Source: Mycolicibacterium rufum
GTDB lineage: Bacteria; Actinomycetota; Actinomycetes; Mycobacteriales; Mycobacteriaceae
Direction of reading: 5' to 3'
DNA length: 64,000 nt
NCBI RefSeq assembly: GCF_022374875.2
Contig: NZ_CP092427.2
Location: forward strand, 3,782,001 to 3,846,000
Shown in pieces: positions 52,144-59,517 of this stretch. Position 1 is the first letter of the stretch, and each line of letters starts with the position of its first letter. The notes below the pieces were generated by a model, which saw only the letters and a program-made list of their open reading frames with translations, did not search any database and was not told the origin of the DNA. The position numbers and the translations under genes are program-made.

Positions 52144-52878
52144 CTAGACGGTGGTTTCGGGCTTCGCTGCCACCAACGTCGGTTGGTACTGATTGAAGCG
52201 ATTCCATTCGAAACCGGCCTCATCTTCGAAACGAACGCCAATGTGGAGTTGCAGACCGGGGCGCGTCGCGCGGTACGCAACCGATGTCGATTGACCAGGC
52301 CCCAATGATGACGGCCAATCCGCTTGTATCTGGCCCATCATTGCTACTCGGAGCTTTGCGGACACTTCGGGTGCGATCCGCTGCACCAGGGCATCACGGG
52401 GCAACTGCTGCCCCAGCATGGCGGTCATCGGGTGGCCCGCGAACGCGCCGCCGAGACTCCCGCGAAGAGTCTGCGAGATGATGCTTTCGAGTGCCTGGGA
52501 GATATCGAGCTCTCCGGTCGCCTTCCGATAGCCATCGGAAACCGGCTTGCCTTCCTCGTCTACTGCCGAAACAGCGACTCTCAATCCGGTGATAGCTCCT
52601 GTGCTGTTGTTCTGGATGTTTCCAAGCCATACGTCTTCTCCGAAGAAAGCTGACCTGGTGATCTCAGGAACGATCCTGCGGGCCTGTGCCGCGATCCGAT
52701 CGCGTTCGGCTTTCTGCAGCGCATTCAGTTCGGCCCGACGGTCAATGCGCTCTTGCTTCGTTTGGTTCCACTGAAACCAGAACGTTGCGACAGCCACCAG
52801 AACGCTTATCGAGCCCAGTACAGAAGCGCAAGCGACGGCAATCTGCAACCAGTCGGGAACTGGGTCAGTAGGTGACAT
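52144..52878 (-). CDS. Membrane-anchored coiled-coil protein, island cargo
   Basis: A 244-residue protein starting at ATG 52878. One membrane segment (WLQIAVACASVLGSISVLVAVATFWFQW, split here as two overlapping halves in position 9-36) is followed by a charged coiled coil (NQTKQERIDRRAELNALQK) and a beta-rich cytosolic domain of about 150 residues. No known family is recognised. It is divergent from the next gene (102-nt gap). Function unknown; phage- or island-encoded membrane proteins of this layout sometimes act in exclusion or defence, which is speculation here. Confidence 0.65.
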   Translation of the reverse strand: MSPTDPVPDWLQIAVACASVLGSISVLVAVATFWFQWNQTKQERIDRRAELNALQKAERDRIAAQARRIVPEITRSAFFGEDVWLGNIQNNSTGAITGLRVAVSAVDEEGKPVSDGYRKATGELDISQALESIISQTLRGSLGGAFAGHPMTAMLGQQLPRDALVQRIAPEVSAKLRVAMMGQIQADWPSSLGPGQSTSVAYRATRPGLQLHIGVRFEDEAGFEWNRFNQYQPTLVAAKPETTV

Positions 52879-52980
52879 AGCGGTGTTTCCCCCGGATCGA
52901 CGCGTACCTGCAATACATCGATTGACCACGCTACTGCCGCGCGCCGACAACTCGACGCGTCAGTCCGGTGTGGAAACATC

Positions 52981-53922
52981 TTGCGGGTGCAGTGGTGGGG
53001 ATGGTGGGGGTGGCAACGGACAGACCCGTGGTGGACGATCGCAATTCGTTTGTGGTTCCACAAATATCCTCTGAAATGGTGGCATGACTGGCACTACACC
53101 GATGGATGGGGCAGTTTCGGAACCATCCTCGTCGCGGCGCTCGCGATTCTCGCGTCCATTTGGTACAACCGTCGCACCCTCTTCCAAGCACAAGTCATTG
53201 GTGCCGCGACGATTGCAATAACGAAGCAACAGCGTGACGACCTGCGCTACGACGTACTACGGAAAGAACTCGCACAATGGCTCACTATGGTGAGCGAGGT
53301 GGAAAGACTGTGCGGCGAATTGCTTCGACGCTTACAGGAGAGCGATTCTTACACTAGATCCGGTCCTAGCCCTCATGCGCATTATGTAGATGTCGGCGGG
53401 CCATCTATAGGTGCCCTTCATTCCATCGTCGGTCAAACAATCTCGGAACCCTTCACGAATCTGACAACGCAAGGAATTCAGATTCAGATGCTGACGGCTG
53501 ACTACTCGATACTGGTAAATTTACATTTCATCACCCAAGCGATTATCGGTAAAGTCCAGCTTCTCTACGGTCTAGCAGCTAATGCAACGGTAAACCAAAA
53601 TTCCGACGATACATTCGCAATATTTATGATTATTGCGCAAGATTACCAGTTCACGCGGCAGATCAGATGGGCGCAAGCTGATTTGATGAAGCACGTTATT
53701 CAACGCTTCAATCCCAAAGCGGTGGGAGCGCTTCAACGCGTATGGCGCGAGCATCCTGATGTTATTGGATTCAATCAGCCATTAAGTGTCTGGCGTCCTT
53801 CGGACGGTTGGCCAATGTCGAATCAGTCAACGGCTGAGAACACCGAATCGGACAACGGGTTCGCAGACGATGACACCGAACCGCTTACCGTGCCGATATT
53901 GGGCGACGACACGAACCGTTAG
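52981..53922 (+). CDS. Tryptophan-rich membrane-anchored protein, island cargo
   Basis: A 313-residue protein starting at TTG 52981 (GTG 52987 is an alternative). The first 45 residues contain about ten Trp (VQWWGWWGWQRTDPWW). One membrane segment (FGTILVAALAILASIW) follows at about 46-62, then a long helical soluble region and an acidic tail. Codon use is clearly AT-richer than the surrounding chromosome. No family is recognised. It is divergent from the coiled-coil gene, and the two may form a unit. Confidence 0.65.
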   Translation: MRVQWWGWWGWQRTDPWWTIAIRLWFHKYPLKWWHDWHYTDGWGSFGTILVAALAILASIWYNRRTLFQAQVIGAATIAITKQQRDDLRYDVLRKELAQWLTMVSEVERLCGELLRRLQESDSYTRSGPSPHAHYVDVGGPSIGALHSIVGQTISEPFTNLTTQGIQIQMLTADYSILVNLHFITQAIIGKVQLLYGLAANATVNQNSDDTFAIFMIIAQDYQFTRQIRWAQADLMKHVIQRFNPKAVGALQRVWREHPDVIGFNQPLSVWRPSDGWPMSNQSTAENTESDNGFADDDTEPLTVPILGDDTNR

Positions 53923-54054
53923 TCACGGCGTTGGGGTGCTTCGGCTGCGATTTGGGCCGTCGGGGTTGAGCCACGGTCGCACGGTGACCCCGCGCGGCGA
54001 ATCGGTGTGGGTTCCATCGAGTACGGCACATCAGTTCGCCGGTACGGTCGGTGC

Positions 54055-54486
54055 TCACGCCGCCGACTCGCCGCACAACATCGAATGCTGGGCGGCTCTC
54101 GTGATGGTTCGCCAGCCGGGATCGGGCAGATTTTTCGACTGGCCCAGCGGACGAATCGGAGTCACGCGAACGCCGTCGCTACTGGTGAGCTGTTCCAGTG
54201 ACGTGAGCACCACGTCGATCCGATTCAGAATCCGGTTGATGGTTCGGTAGTCGCGGGTCCGTTCGGCGGGAACGTGCGCGGCGATGTCGAGCCCGCGCGG
54301 CCCCCAATGTTGACCACCGAGCAAGCTCACCTGCTCCAGCAGATGGATGACGAGAAAGTGCCCATCAACGCCAGGGCGGGTGTTGCCGTCGAGTGACTGC
54401 GCTTCGAACACCGTCGCGGCGGTGATCCCGTAACCGTTCAGCGCCGGGTCTGCGGTGATGGCGTCCCAGACGGCAATCGGTGTCAT
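54055..54486 (-). CDS. Phage tail-terminator/connector-like protein
   Basis: A 143-residue protein starting at ATG 54486. VWDAITADPALNGYGIT, a GHFLVIHLLEQV strand and the LDIAAHVPAERTRDYRTINRILNRID segment resemble short structural proteins (tail terminator / neck) of mycobacteriophages. It overlaps the upstream fragment by 4 nt (ATGA), as phage morphogenesis genes do. The 130 nt after its stop contains a frameshifted-looking segment and no complete gene. Confidence 0.6.
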   Translation of the reverse strand: MTPIAVWDAITADPALNGYGITAATVFEAQSLDGNTRPGVDGHFLVIHLLEQVSLLGGQHWGPRGLDIAAHVPAERTRDYRTINRILNRIDVVLTSLEQLTSSDGVRVTPIRPLGQSKNLPDPGWRTITRAAQHSMLCGESAA

Positions 54487-54790
54487 TTTCGCCGGCTCAG
54501 CTTCCGTACTGCTTTGCGGCCCCGGTTCGGGGCGCTGCGCACGGATCGAACCTGTTTCCGATACCCCCGTGTCAATGCTCGGCCCTCACGCCGAGCCGCA
54601 TGCGCGTCGAACGCAGCGGCCTTCGCACCCGGCAATACGCGGGCTCGTCGGGCCACGTTGCGAGCCCGCCCGACGTGGCGACACACGATCTTGGCGCGGG
54701 TGACCGCGGTCCTGGTGCGGCTGGTCTTGCGGACCTGTGTCGCGGCCACGGCTGCCCCGGTCGCACTGACCCCGGCGACGGGAGCTCGAC
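54483..54790 (-). pseudogene. Fragment of a phage structural gene (5' end lost)
   Basis: The last ~100 codons of a basic protein (KTSRTRTAVTRAKIVCRHV, RKLSRRK) end in a TGA that overlaps the next ATG. The upstream part does not continue: near 54790-54806 the coding signal switches to the opposite strand (terminase fragment). It resembles a head-tail or HK97-gp10-type protein in size and charge. The approximate 5' edge is the junction, not a start codon. Confidence 0.55.
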
Positions 54791-54803
54791 GCCGGAGGCG
54801 GGT

Positions 54804-55064
54804 GTGCTCGTCGTCCTGGCGCTCATCGTCGCCGTCGCCAGCTCGACGCGCTACGAGGCGATCAAGCGATCCGAAATCAGCCACGACGGCGACCCGCGAT
54901 ATGCCCAGCAGATCCTCAACGGCGTGCTGCGCCCCAACGAACGCGGCTTCACCCTCGCCAAGCGAAAGTCGCGCGGCAAGATCGACTGCGCCTACGCGCT
55001 GGCGATGGTGCTCGATCGCGCCGACGTCAAACAACCGGTTCGCTCTCCGCTGGTAGTTTTGTGA
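54804..55064 (+). pseudogene. Phage terminase large subunit, C-terminal fragment
   Basis: About 86 codons match the C-terminal end of actinophage terminase large subunits: STRYEAIKRSEISHDGDPRY, LNGVLRPNERGFTLAK, SRGKIDCAYALAMVLDRAD. There is no N-terminal ATPase or nuclease core. It runs opposite to the structural fragments at 54055-54790, so the prophage has been rearranged. Its last 89 bp are repeated at 55988-56076. Confidence 0.75.
54976..55064 (+). repeat. 89-bp direct repeat, copy A (terminase 3' end)
   Basis: This copy is the end of the terminase fragment. It matches 55988-56076 at about 79 of 89 positions, both ending in TGA. The UDG-like gene lies between the copies. Confidence 0.85.
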
Positions 55065-55095
55065 GGAAAGACGCGCGGCTGGGCACATACCTCTT

Positions 55096-55962
55096 GTGAC
55101 CACGTCGCCGCCGATCTACGTCGATCTGCAAAGTACTCAGGACCGCATCTCGAATCTCCGCCGCTACGTCGAGGAGAACCTGCTTCGTGAGGGTGAGTTC
55201 ATCTGCCCCCACCTCAACAGTTGCCAGACTTCGATCAGGCCGGGTGACGGTTTCCGCGAGGGCACGATGAGCCACGTCGGGCACCGCTTTGACTTGCGCG
55301 TCGGAGACAAGCCATTGCGTGTCGTGGTCGTCGGCCAAGAGTCTGGCCTTCCTAAAGACACCCCCGAGCTGGCCCAGAAGGTGACCCTCGACGCCCGCTA
55401 CGGGCAGGTGTATCACGGCTCCGGTATGCAATCTCGCTACTACGCCGCCGGAGGCCACACCCCTCGAAACCCCCACATGCGTGGTACGACCTCGGCCCTT
55501 CGCGTGCTGTTCGGCATGGGCTTGGGCTCCGACTACGACGGCGAATGGATTCACCCCGCCAACGGTGACCCCTTCCACATCTTCGACGGCTTCGCGTTGG
55601 TCAATCGCTTGCTGTGCTCCGCTGGACCCGTGGGCACCAGCTCGGGACGCCCGTCCAAAACGATGCTGACGAACTGCCGCGACCACTTCGCCGAAACTCT
55701 GGCGATCCTGCAGCCTACGATCTTGATCTTTCAGGGCGACAAGGCAACAGCCAACTGGCCCAACGACCTTAAACGAGGTCGCACCCTGCGGCCCGGTTAC
55801 CCTCCGCTCGTGGAAGCCCACCTGGGCGACCAGCGCATTGTGGTCTGCGAGTTCTCACACCCGTCCGCGCACGGGTGGCAGCGGTGGGGTGCCAACCTCG
55901 ACGCCCACTACCTGACGAATCTTCTCGAGCCGACACTGCAAGAGGCGCTGCAATTCTCATAG
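55096..55962 (+). CDS. Divergent Fe-S uracil-DNA-glycosylase-superfamily protein
   Basis: A 288-residue protein with UDG-superfamily features. Motif A is VVVVGQESGLPKDTP (residues about 76-90), and motif B is HPSAHGW (255-261). Between them, FALVNRLLC174 followed by C194RDHFAETLAILQPTILIFQGD follows the layout of family-4/5 UDGs in which Cys residues hold a 4Fe-4S cluster; Cys37 and Cys43 (CPHLNSC) could supply the other two ligands. Motif A departs from GEAPGxxE, so the base removed may not be uracil. The start is GTG 55096. It lies between two copies of a terminase 3' end and looks intact, unlike the phage genes around it. DNA repair or antiphage glycosylase roles are both possible. Confidence 0.75.
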   Translation: MTTSPPIYVDLQSTQDRISNLRRYVEENLLREGEFICPHLNSCQTSIRPGDGFREGTMSHVGHRFDLRVGDKPLRVVVVGQESGLPKDTPELAQKVTLDARYGQVYHGSGMQSRYYAAGGHTPRNPHMRGTTSALRVLFGMGLGSDYDGEWIHPANGDPFHIFDGFALVNRLLCSAGPVGTSSGRPSKTMLTNCRDHFAETLAILQPTILIFQGDKATANWPNDLKRGRTLRPGYPPLVEAHLGDQRIVVCEFSHPSAHGWQRWGANLDAHYLTNLLEPTLQEALQFS

Positions 55963-55987
55963 CGGCCCTCGCGCCTGCAGTCACGCT

Positions 55988-56076
55988 GCAAGATCGACTG
56001 CGCCTACGCGCTGGCGATGATGCTCGACCGCGCCATTGACAAACAACCGGTTCGCCCTCCGCTGGTCGTGTTATGA
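55988..56076 (+). repeat. 89-bp direct repeat, copy B (second terminase 3' end)
   Basis: About 89% identical to 54976-55064 and encoding the same terminase tail (CYALAMMLDRA with differences before VRPPLVVL). It has no upstream terminase sequence. It directly follows the UDG-like gene and overlaps the stop codon of the membrane protein on the other strand. Confidence 0.85.
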
Positions 56077-56838
56077 CCTCAGTGAGATGCGGGCGGCCTC
56101 TAGCTGCTCACTCAGTTCTTGGCATTCAACCGCCAGCGTTCCGAGCGAGGTCGCCATAGTGGCGAGGTGGCGTTCGTCCAACCAATCCGCCTCTCGATCG
56201 CGAGCAAGCTTGAAGAAACTGGAAGTGAGCACCTTCTCCGCAGCTACGTGTAACCCGATGTCGAAGTACATGAGTGCCAAAGCATCGATCTGCGCGAACT
56301 CTTGTGACTTCCGGTCGTAGTGCTCGCGGATCATCACGTCGGGCGGTGCTAGATCAGGCCGCTTCGCGTCATCGTAGTGAAGGCAGGCCAGCATCAGCTT
56401 CTGATCGTCACCTACTGGTTCCCCTAGGACTGCGGAGAGCTTCGTGCGGATCTCGGTGGCCGTGGAAGCGAGACTACTGAAACGGTACTCGATAGCCTTC
56501 AACGCCTCGGATCGTTGCCTGTGCCGGGGAATTTCGATGACGAGCAGGTTGAAGAGCCACGCTCCAAGAAAGCCCACCGCCAGATTGAAGAACAGATCGC
56601 CGATCACGTCGGCGTGCGGGAACGCGGGAGGAAGGAAGCGCAGTCCGGTAATCAAAAGGACGGCAATGCCACTGAGAAGCGCAAGCCCATTGATAACTCG
56701 CTGATGTTCGGCCAGGTACTTGCGCACGGGCAACTTTAACGCAGACCAAAATGCACGACGGCGCGTGACACAGGAGCGACGAACGTGCGTTCCATAATGA
56801 AACCGCGTCAAGACGAGCGATTTATAAGCAAAAGCCAC
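56071..56838 (-). CDS. Two-TM membrane protein of unknown function, island cargo
   Basis: A 255-residue protein with two adjacent membrane helices (VINGLALLSGIAVLLITGL and LFFNLAVGFLGAWLFNLLVI, residues about 48-105) and a cytosolic helical domain of about 145 residues rich in Glu and Lys. The start is uncertain: GTG 56838 is the longest, and a start just before KLPVRKYLAEHQ is plausible. No family is recognised with confidence. The 2-TM plus helical-domain layout resembles membrane effectors in some defence modules, but that is architecture only. Confidence 0.6.
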   Translation of the reverse strand: MAFAYKSLVLTRFHYGTHVRRSCVTRRRAFWSALKLPVRKYLAEHQRVINGLALLSGIAVLLITGLRFLPPAFPHADVIGDLFFNLAVGFLGAWLFNLLVIEIPRHRQRSEALKAIEYRFSSLASTATEIRTKLSAVLGEPVGDDQKLMLACLHYDDAKRPDLAPPDVMIREHYDRKSQEFAQIDALALMYFDIGLHVAAEKVLTSSFFKLARDREADWLDERHLATMATSLGTLAVECQELSEQLEAARISLRS

Positions 56839-56871
56839 GGGGAGAAGGCGGCTTGCTAAGAGCTAGGTTTG

Positions 56872-57244
56872 TCAACTTTTCAGCTCTGATTCGGCGCTCG
56901 ATCCCTTGGCTTCGTTGCATGGCCGACACGCGGGCTGCAGATTCGTCATGGAATGAGTTCCCCCCGCGCGACAACGGGATGATGGGGTCCCATGTCGTCG
57001 CCGATCCAAGACACACGTTCGGTAGCGCAATGGCACATCGCTTCCCGTATGGTTTCGGCATCGCTCGGTAGGCCGGCTCGTTACGGATTGCCTGATCTGG
57101 TCTGCGATGCCGAGCCTTGTTTTCGGCTGCGCGCCTAAGCTTTTGGTGCGCATCGCATCGCCACGTCTTGCGGTTCGACCGTCCCTGTGCCCCAACGACA
57201 TACGAGCAACACCCTGGCTCAAGACACGGTCGACGCACGCTCAC
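56872..57244 (-). pseudogene. Frameshifted HNH endonuclease
   Basis: Two frames together give a phage-type HNH protein. The first reads VRRPCLEPGCCSYVV and CAIALPNVCLGSATTWDPIIPLSRGG; the second continues GGTHSMTNLQPACRPCNEAKG. The switch occurs at a run of six C at 56960-56965. The usual DHI is DPI, losing a catalytic His. HNH genes next to terminase are normal in mycobacteriophages. A sequencing indel could cause the shift, but the lost His would remain. Confidence 0.72.
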
Positions 57245-57339
57245 TGTGAGCGCACCACGATCCGGTACTTGTCTGTCCGCACCCATCGAGAGCCGCGATG
57301 CGTGGCCTCTGACGTGGGCTCCGCGGTTCCCCACTCGAT

Positions 57340-57780
57340 ATGAGCCAGACCGACGACGGTCAGCCCACCGGCCAGCGTCACCGTGGGCAGCGTGACGATC
57401 TTGCCGCCTCGCCATACAACCTGAGACGACCGTCATCTGGTTGTGAGGGCAAGATTCGTGACGAAATGCTCTGGTCGACCGTAGCAGGTGAACCGATGAA
57501 ACCCCCGGCGTCGAAAGACTCGTGGCTGTCGGGTGCGGTGGCCCGCTGCATGGCGGCAGACGCGACGTTCCCGCGCGTCATGGCTCACGATCTGCGGCAC
57601 ACCTACGCCAGCCTGGCGATCAGCTCAGGGGCCAACGTGAAGGTCGTGCAAAGCCAACTCGGGCACGCCAGTGCGGCGATGACGCTCGACGTGTACGCGG
57701 ACCTGTTCGATACCGATCAAGACGCCGTCGCGCAGCGATCGACGCTAGGTGTGCCCAAGATGTGCCCACGGGCGGGTTGA
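57340..57780 (+). pseudogene. Tyrosine integrase, C-terminal fragment
   Basis: The last ~90 residues carry the catalytic end of a tyrosine recombinase: HDLRHTYASLAISSGANVK, QSQLGHASAAMTLDVYADLF with the H-x-x-R, the GH and the nucleophilic Tyr. The core-binding domain and the first catalytic Arg are missing; the N-terminal part is unrelated sequence. It ends 37 nt before attR and points toward the tRNA, as expected for the island integrase. It is probably inactive, so the island is fixed. Confidence 0.8.
57750..57771 (+). repeat. 22-bp repeat at integrase 3' end
   Basis: Identical to 52089-52110 near attL. It encodes VPKMCPR, the last residues of the integrase. Confidence 0.85.
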
Positions 57781-57817
57781 AGGCGGTCAAGTAACCCGCT
57801 GATCAGCTCGGTCTGTT

Positions 57818-57838
57818 GAGCCCCCTGTCAGGATTGAA
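57818..57838. repeat. attR: 21-bp core overlapping the tRNA-Thr 3' end
   Basis: Identical to 51972-51992. Here the sequence is part of the functional tRNA gene, covering the 3' acceptor strand and most of the T-arm. Confidence 0.88.
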
Positions 57839-57890
57839 CTGACGACCTACGCTTTACAAGAGCGTTGCTCTACCGCTGAGCTAAGGAGGC
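57819..57890 (-). tRNA. thrT: tRNA-Thr(TGT)
   Basis: Read on the minus strand, a 72-nt cloverleaf forms. The acceptor GCCTCCT pairs with AGGGGGC, the D-arm is GCTCAGCGGTAGAGC, the anticodon stem ACGCT/AGCGT encloses the loop CTTGTAA with anticodon TGT, and the T-arm GTCAG-TTCAATC-CTGAC is perfect. CCA is not encoded. It decodes ACA and is the integration target of the adjacent island. Confidence 0.93.
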
Positions 57891-57919
57891 GTGCGGAGGT
57901 CAGCTTATCGGGTCGAGGC

Positions 57920-58654
57920 TCACTCCTCGACGTCGATTACCCGCTGCGTCGCCGCCGGTCGGGCCGAGAAGCGGCCGCGCGGGCGCCGGCCCGGCAGCGG
58001 GATCCGGTCGGCGATGTTGCTCAGCGGGTTCACCACCTGGCTGAGCACGATGACGGCCTCGCGCAGCGCCTCGATCGTCGGTTCGAGTGCCTCCAGGCCC
58101 GGCGTCAGGCGGTTCAACGTATCGGCGACGGTCGCGAGTTGTTCGAGGGGGCCGTTGCGGGCGGTCAGCGTCTCGACCACACCACCCTCGGCGAACAGCC
58201 GGTCGGCCACGCCGTCTTCCGCCAGCAACCGGTCCACCAGTCCGTCCTCGGCCAACAGCTGATCTACCAGGCCGCCGGGTTCGATGGCGCGCATCAGCCC
58301 GCCGTCCTGCTGGGTGAGCCGGTCGAGGGCGCCGCCGGGGGCCGTCAGCCGGTCCACCACACCGCCGGGCTGCAGCAGCCGGTCCAGTGCGCCGTCCGGC
58401 GCGAGCGCCCGTCCGAGCGGCTGATCCTCGTCCATCAACCGGGCCAGCCGGTTCGCCCGGTCCACCGCGTCCTGCACGCCGAGCATCGCGGCGAACGACG
58501 TCGGCGTCTGCCGCACCCCGTCCCGGGTCTCTCCCAGCGTTCTGCGGGCGATGTTCAGCCCACCGCTGGCGACGCCGAGGCCGGCGTCGGCGACGGCGAG
58601 ACCGACCCTCATCGGCGTCAACGCGACATCGGTCAGGGATCTGGACAGGTTCAT
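57920..58654 (-). CDS. Decapeptide-repeat protein upstream of phoP (Rv0756c-like)
   Basis: A 244-residue protein starting at ATG 58654. Residues 81-170 consist of nine in-register 10-residue repeats, consensus DRLLAxxGxV (for example DRLLQPGGVV, DQLLAEDGLV, DRLLAEDGVA). The N-terminal 80 residues are helical, and the C-terminus is basic (RRPRGRFSARP) before an acidic end. It occupies the position of Rv0756c, divergent from phoP. No function is known to me. Confidence 0.75.
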   Translation of the reverse strand: MNLSRSLTDVALTPMRVGLAVADAGLGVASGGLNIARRTLGETRDGVRQTPTSFAAMLGVQDAVDRANRLARLMDEDQPLGRALAPDGALDRLLQPGGVVDRLTAPGGALDRLTQQDGGLMRAIEPGGLVDQLLAEDGLVDRLLAEDGVADRLFAEGGVVETLTARNGPLEQLATVADTLNRLTPGLEALEPTIEALREAVIVLSQVVNPLSNIADRIPLPGRRPRGRFSARPAATQRVIDVEE

Positions 58655-58750
58655 GCGCCCCAGTCTAGGAACAGCGCGAGAATGAACTCACAGGAAGTGC
58701 ACAGGGAGCATGCAGCACTTTTCCAACCGCAGCGATGAACATTGAGAGCT

Positions 58751-59467
58751 ATGGCCATGCCAGTGCACGAACACGTCCCCGAAGCTCGCGTCCTCGTGGT
58801 CGACGACGAGACCAATATCGTCGAACTGCTGTCGGTCAGCCTGAAGTTCCAGGGCTTCGAGGTGTACACGGCATCGAACGGTCCCGCCGCCCTCGACATC
58901 GCCCGCGAGATGCGGCCCGACGCGATCATCCTCGACGTGATGATGCCCGGCATGGACGGCTTCGGGTTGCTGCGCCGACTGCGCGCCGACGGCATCGACG
59001 CCCCGGCGCTGTTCCTCACCGCGCGCGATTCCCTGCAGGACAAGATCGCCGGCCTCACGCTCGGCGGCGACGACTACGTCACCAAACCGTTCAGCCTCGA
59101 AGAGGTGGTGGCGCGACTTCGGGTGATCCTGCGACGTACCGGCGGCGGCGCCCAGGAGCCCCGCACCTCGCGGCTGACGTTCGCCGACATCGAGCTCGAC
59201 GAGGACACCCACGAGGTGTGGAAGGCCGGGCAGCCCGTCTCGCTGTCGCCGACGGAGTTCACACTGCTGCGCTACTTCATCATCAACGCGGGCACGGTGC
59301 TGTCGAAGCCGAAGATCCTCGACCACGTGTGGCGGTACGACTTCGGCGGCGACGTCAACGTCGTCGAGTCCTACGTCTCCTACCTGCGCCGCAAGATCGA
59401 CACCGGCGACAAGCGCCTGCTGCACACCCTGCGGGGTGTGGGCTACGTCCTGCGCGAGCCGCGATGA
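58751..59467 (+). CDS. phoP: Response regulator PhoP
   Basis: A 238-residue OmpR/PhoB-type regulator. The receiver domain has the acidic pair D18-D19, the phospho-acceptor D62 (in IILDVMMPGMDG) and the conserved TKP lysine. The C-terminal winged helix has the recognition helix region LDHVWRYDFGGDVNVVESYVSYLRRKID. It is nearly identical to M. tuberculosis PhoP, which controls lipid, acid-stress and virulence genes. I use ATG 58751; a TTG at 58742 and an ATG at 58757 are alternatives. Confidence 0.95.
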   Translation: MAMPVHEHVPEARVLVVDDETNIVELLSVSLKFQGFEVYTASNGPAALDIAREMRPDAIILDVMMPGMDGFGLLRRLRADGIDAPALFLTARDSLQDKIAGLTLGGDDYVTKPFSLEEVVARLRVILRRTGGGAQEPRTSRLTFADIELDEDTHEVWKAGQPVSLSPTEFTLLRYFIINAGTVLSKPKILDHVWRYDFGGDVNVVESYVSYLRRKIDTGDKRLLHTLRGVGYVLREPR

Positions 59468-59482
59468 GCGCTCGCGCGAAGA
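59464..59482 (+). repeat. 19-bp dispersed repeat, copy 2 (phoP/phoR gap)
   Basis: Identical to 31981-31999 in the mce4 operon. It overlaps the end of phoP (GATGAG) and opens an 11-codon mini frame (MSARAKSRRHS) ending before phoR. Confidence 0.75.
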
Positions 59483-59517
59483 GCCGACGGCACAGCTAGT
59501 AGTCCGCGCCCACACCG

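Larger units (their letters stand above)
51972..57838. mobile_element. Degraded prophage-like island integrated in tRNA-Thr(TGT)
   Basis: A 5.87-kb segment is bounded by identical 21-bp direct repeats (51972-51992 and 57818-57838) that correspond to the 3' end and T-arm of tRNA-Thr. It carries an integrase fragment next to the right repeat, terminase, tail and HNH nuclease remnants, and several unassigned genes that are AT-richer than the flanks (notably 53.2-53.9 kb). It is not a complete phage. The tRNA itself is intact on the right side. Confidence 0.85.

Noticed and set aside
53923..54054. A small phage gene on the minus strand after the tail-terminator-like gene
   Set aside because: A plausible segment (RPWLNPDGPNRSRSTPTP) appears only after a frame change, so no gene can be supported.
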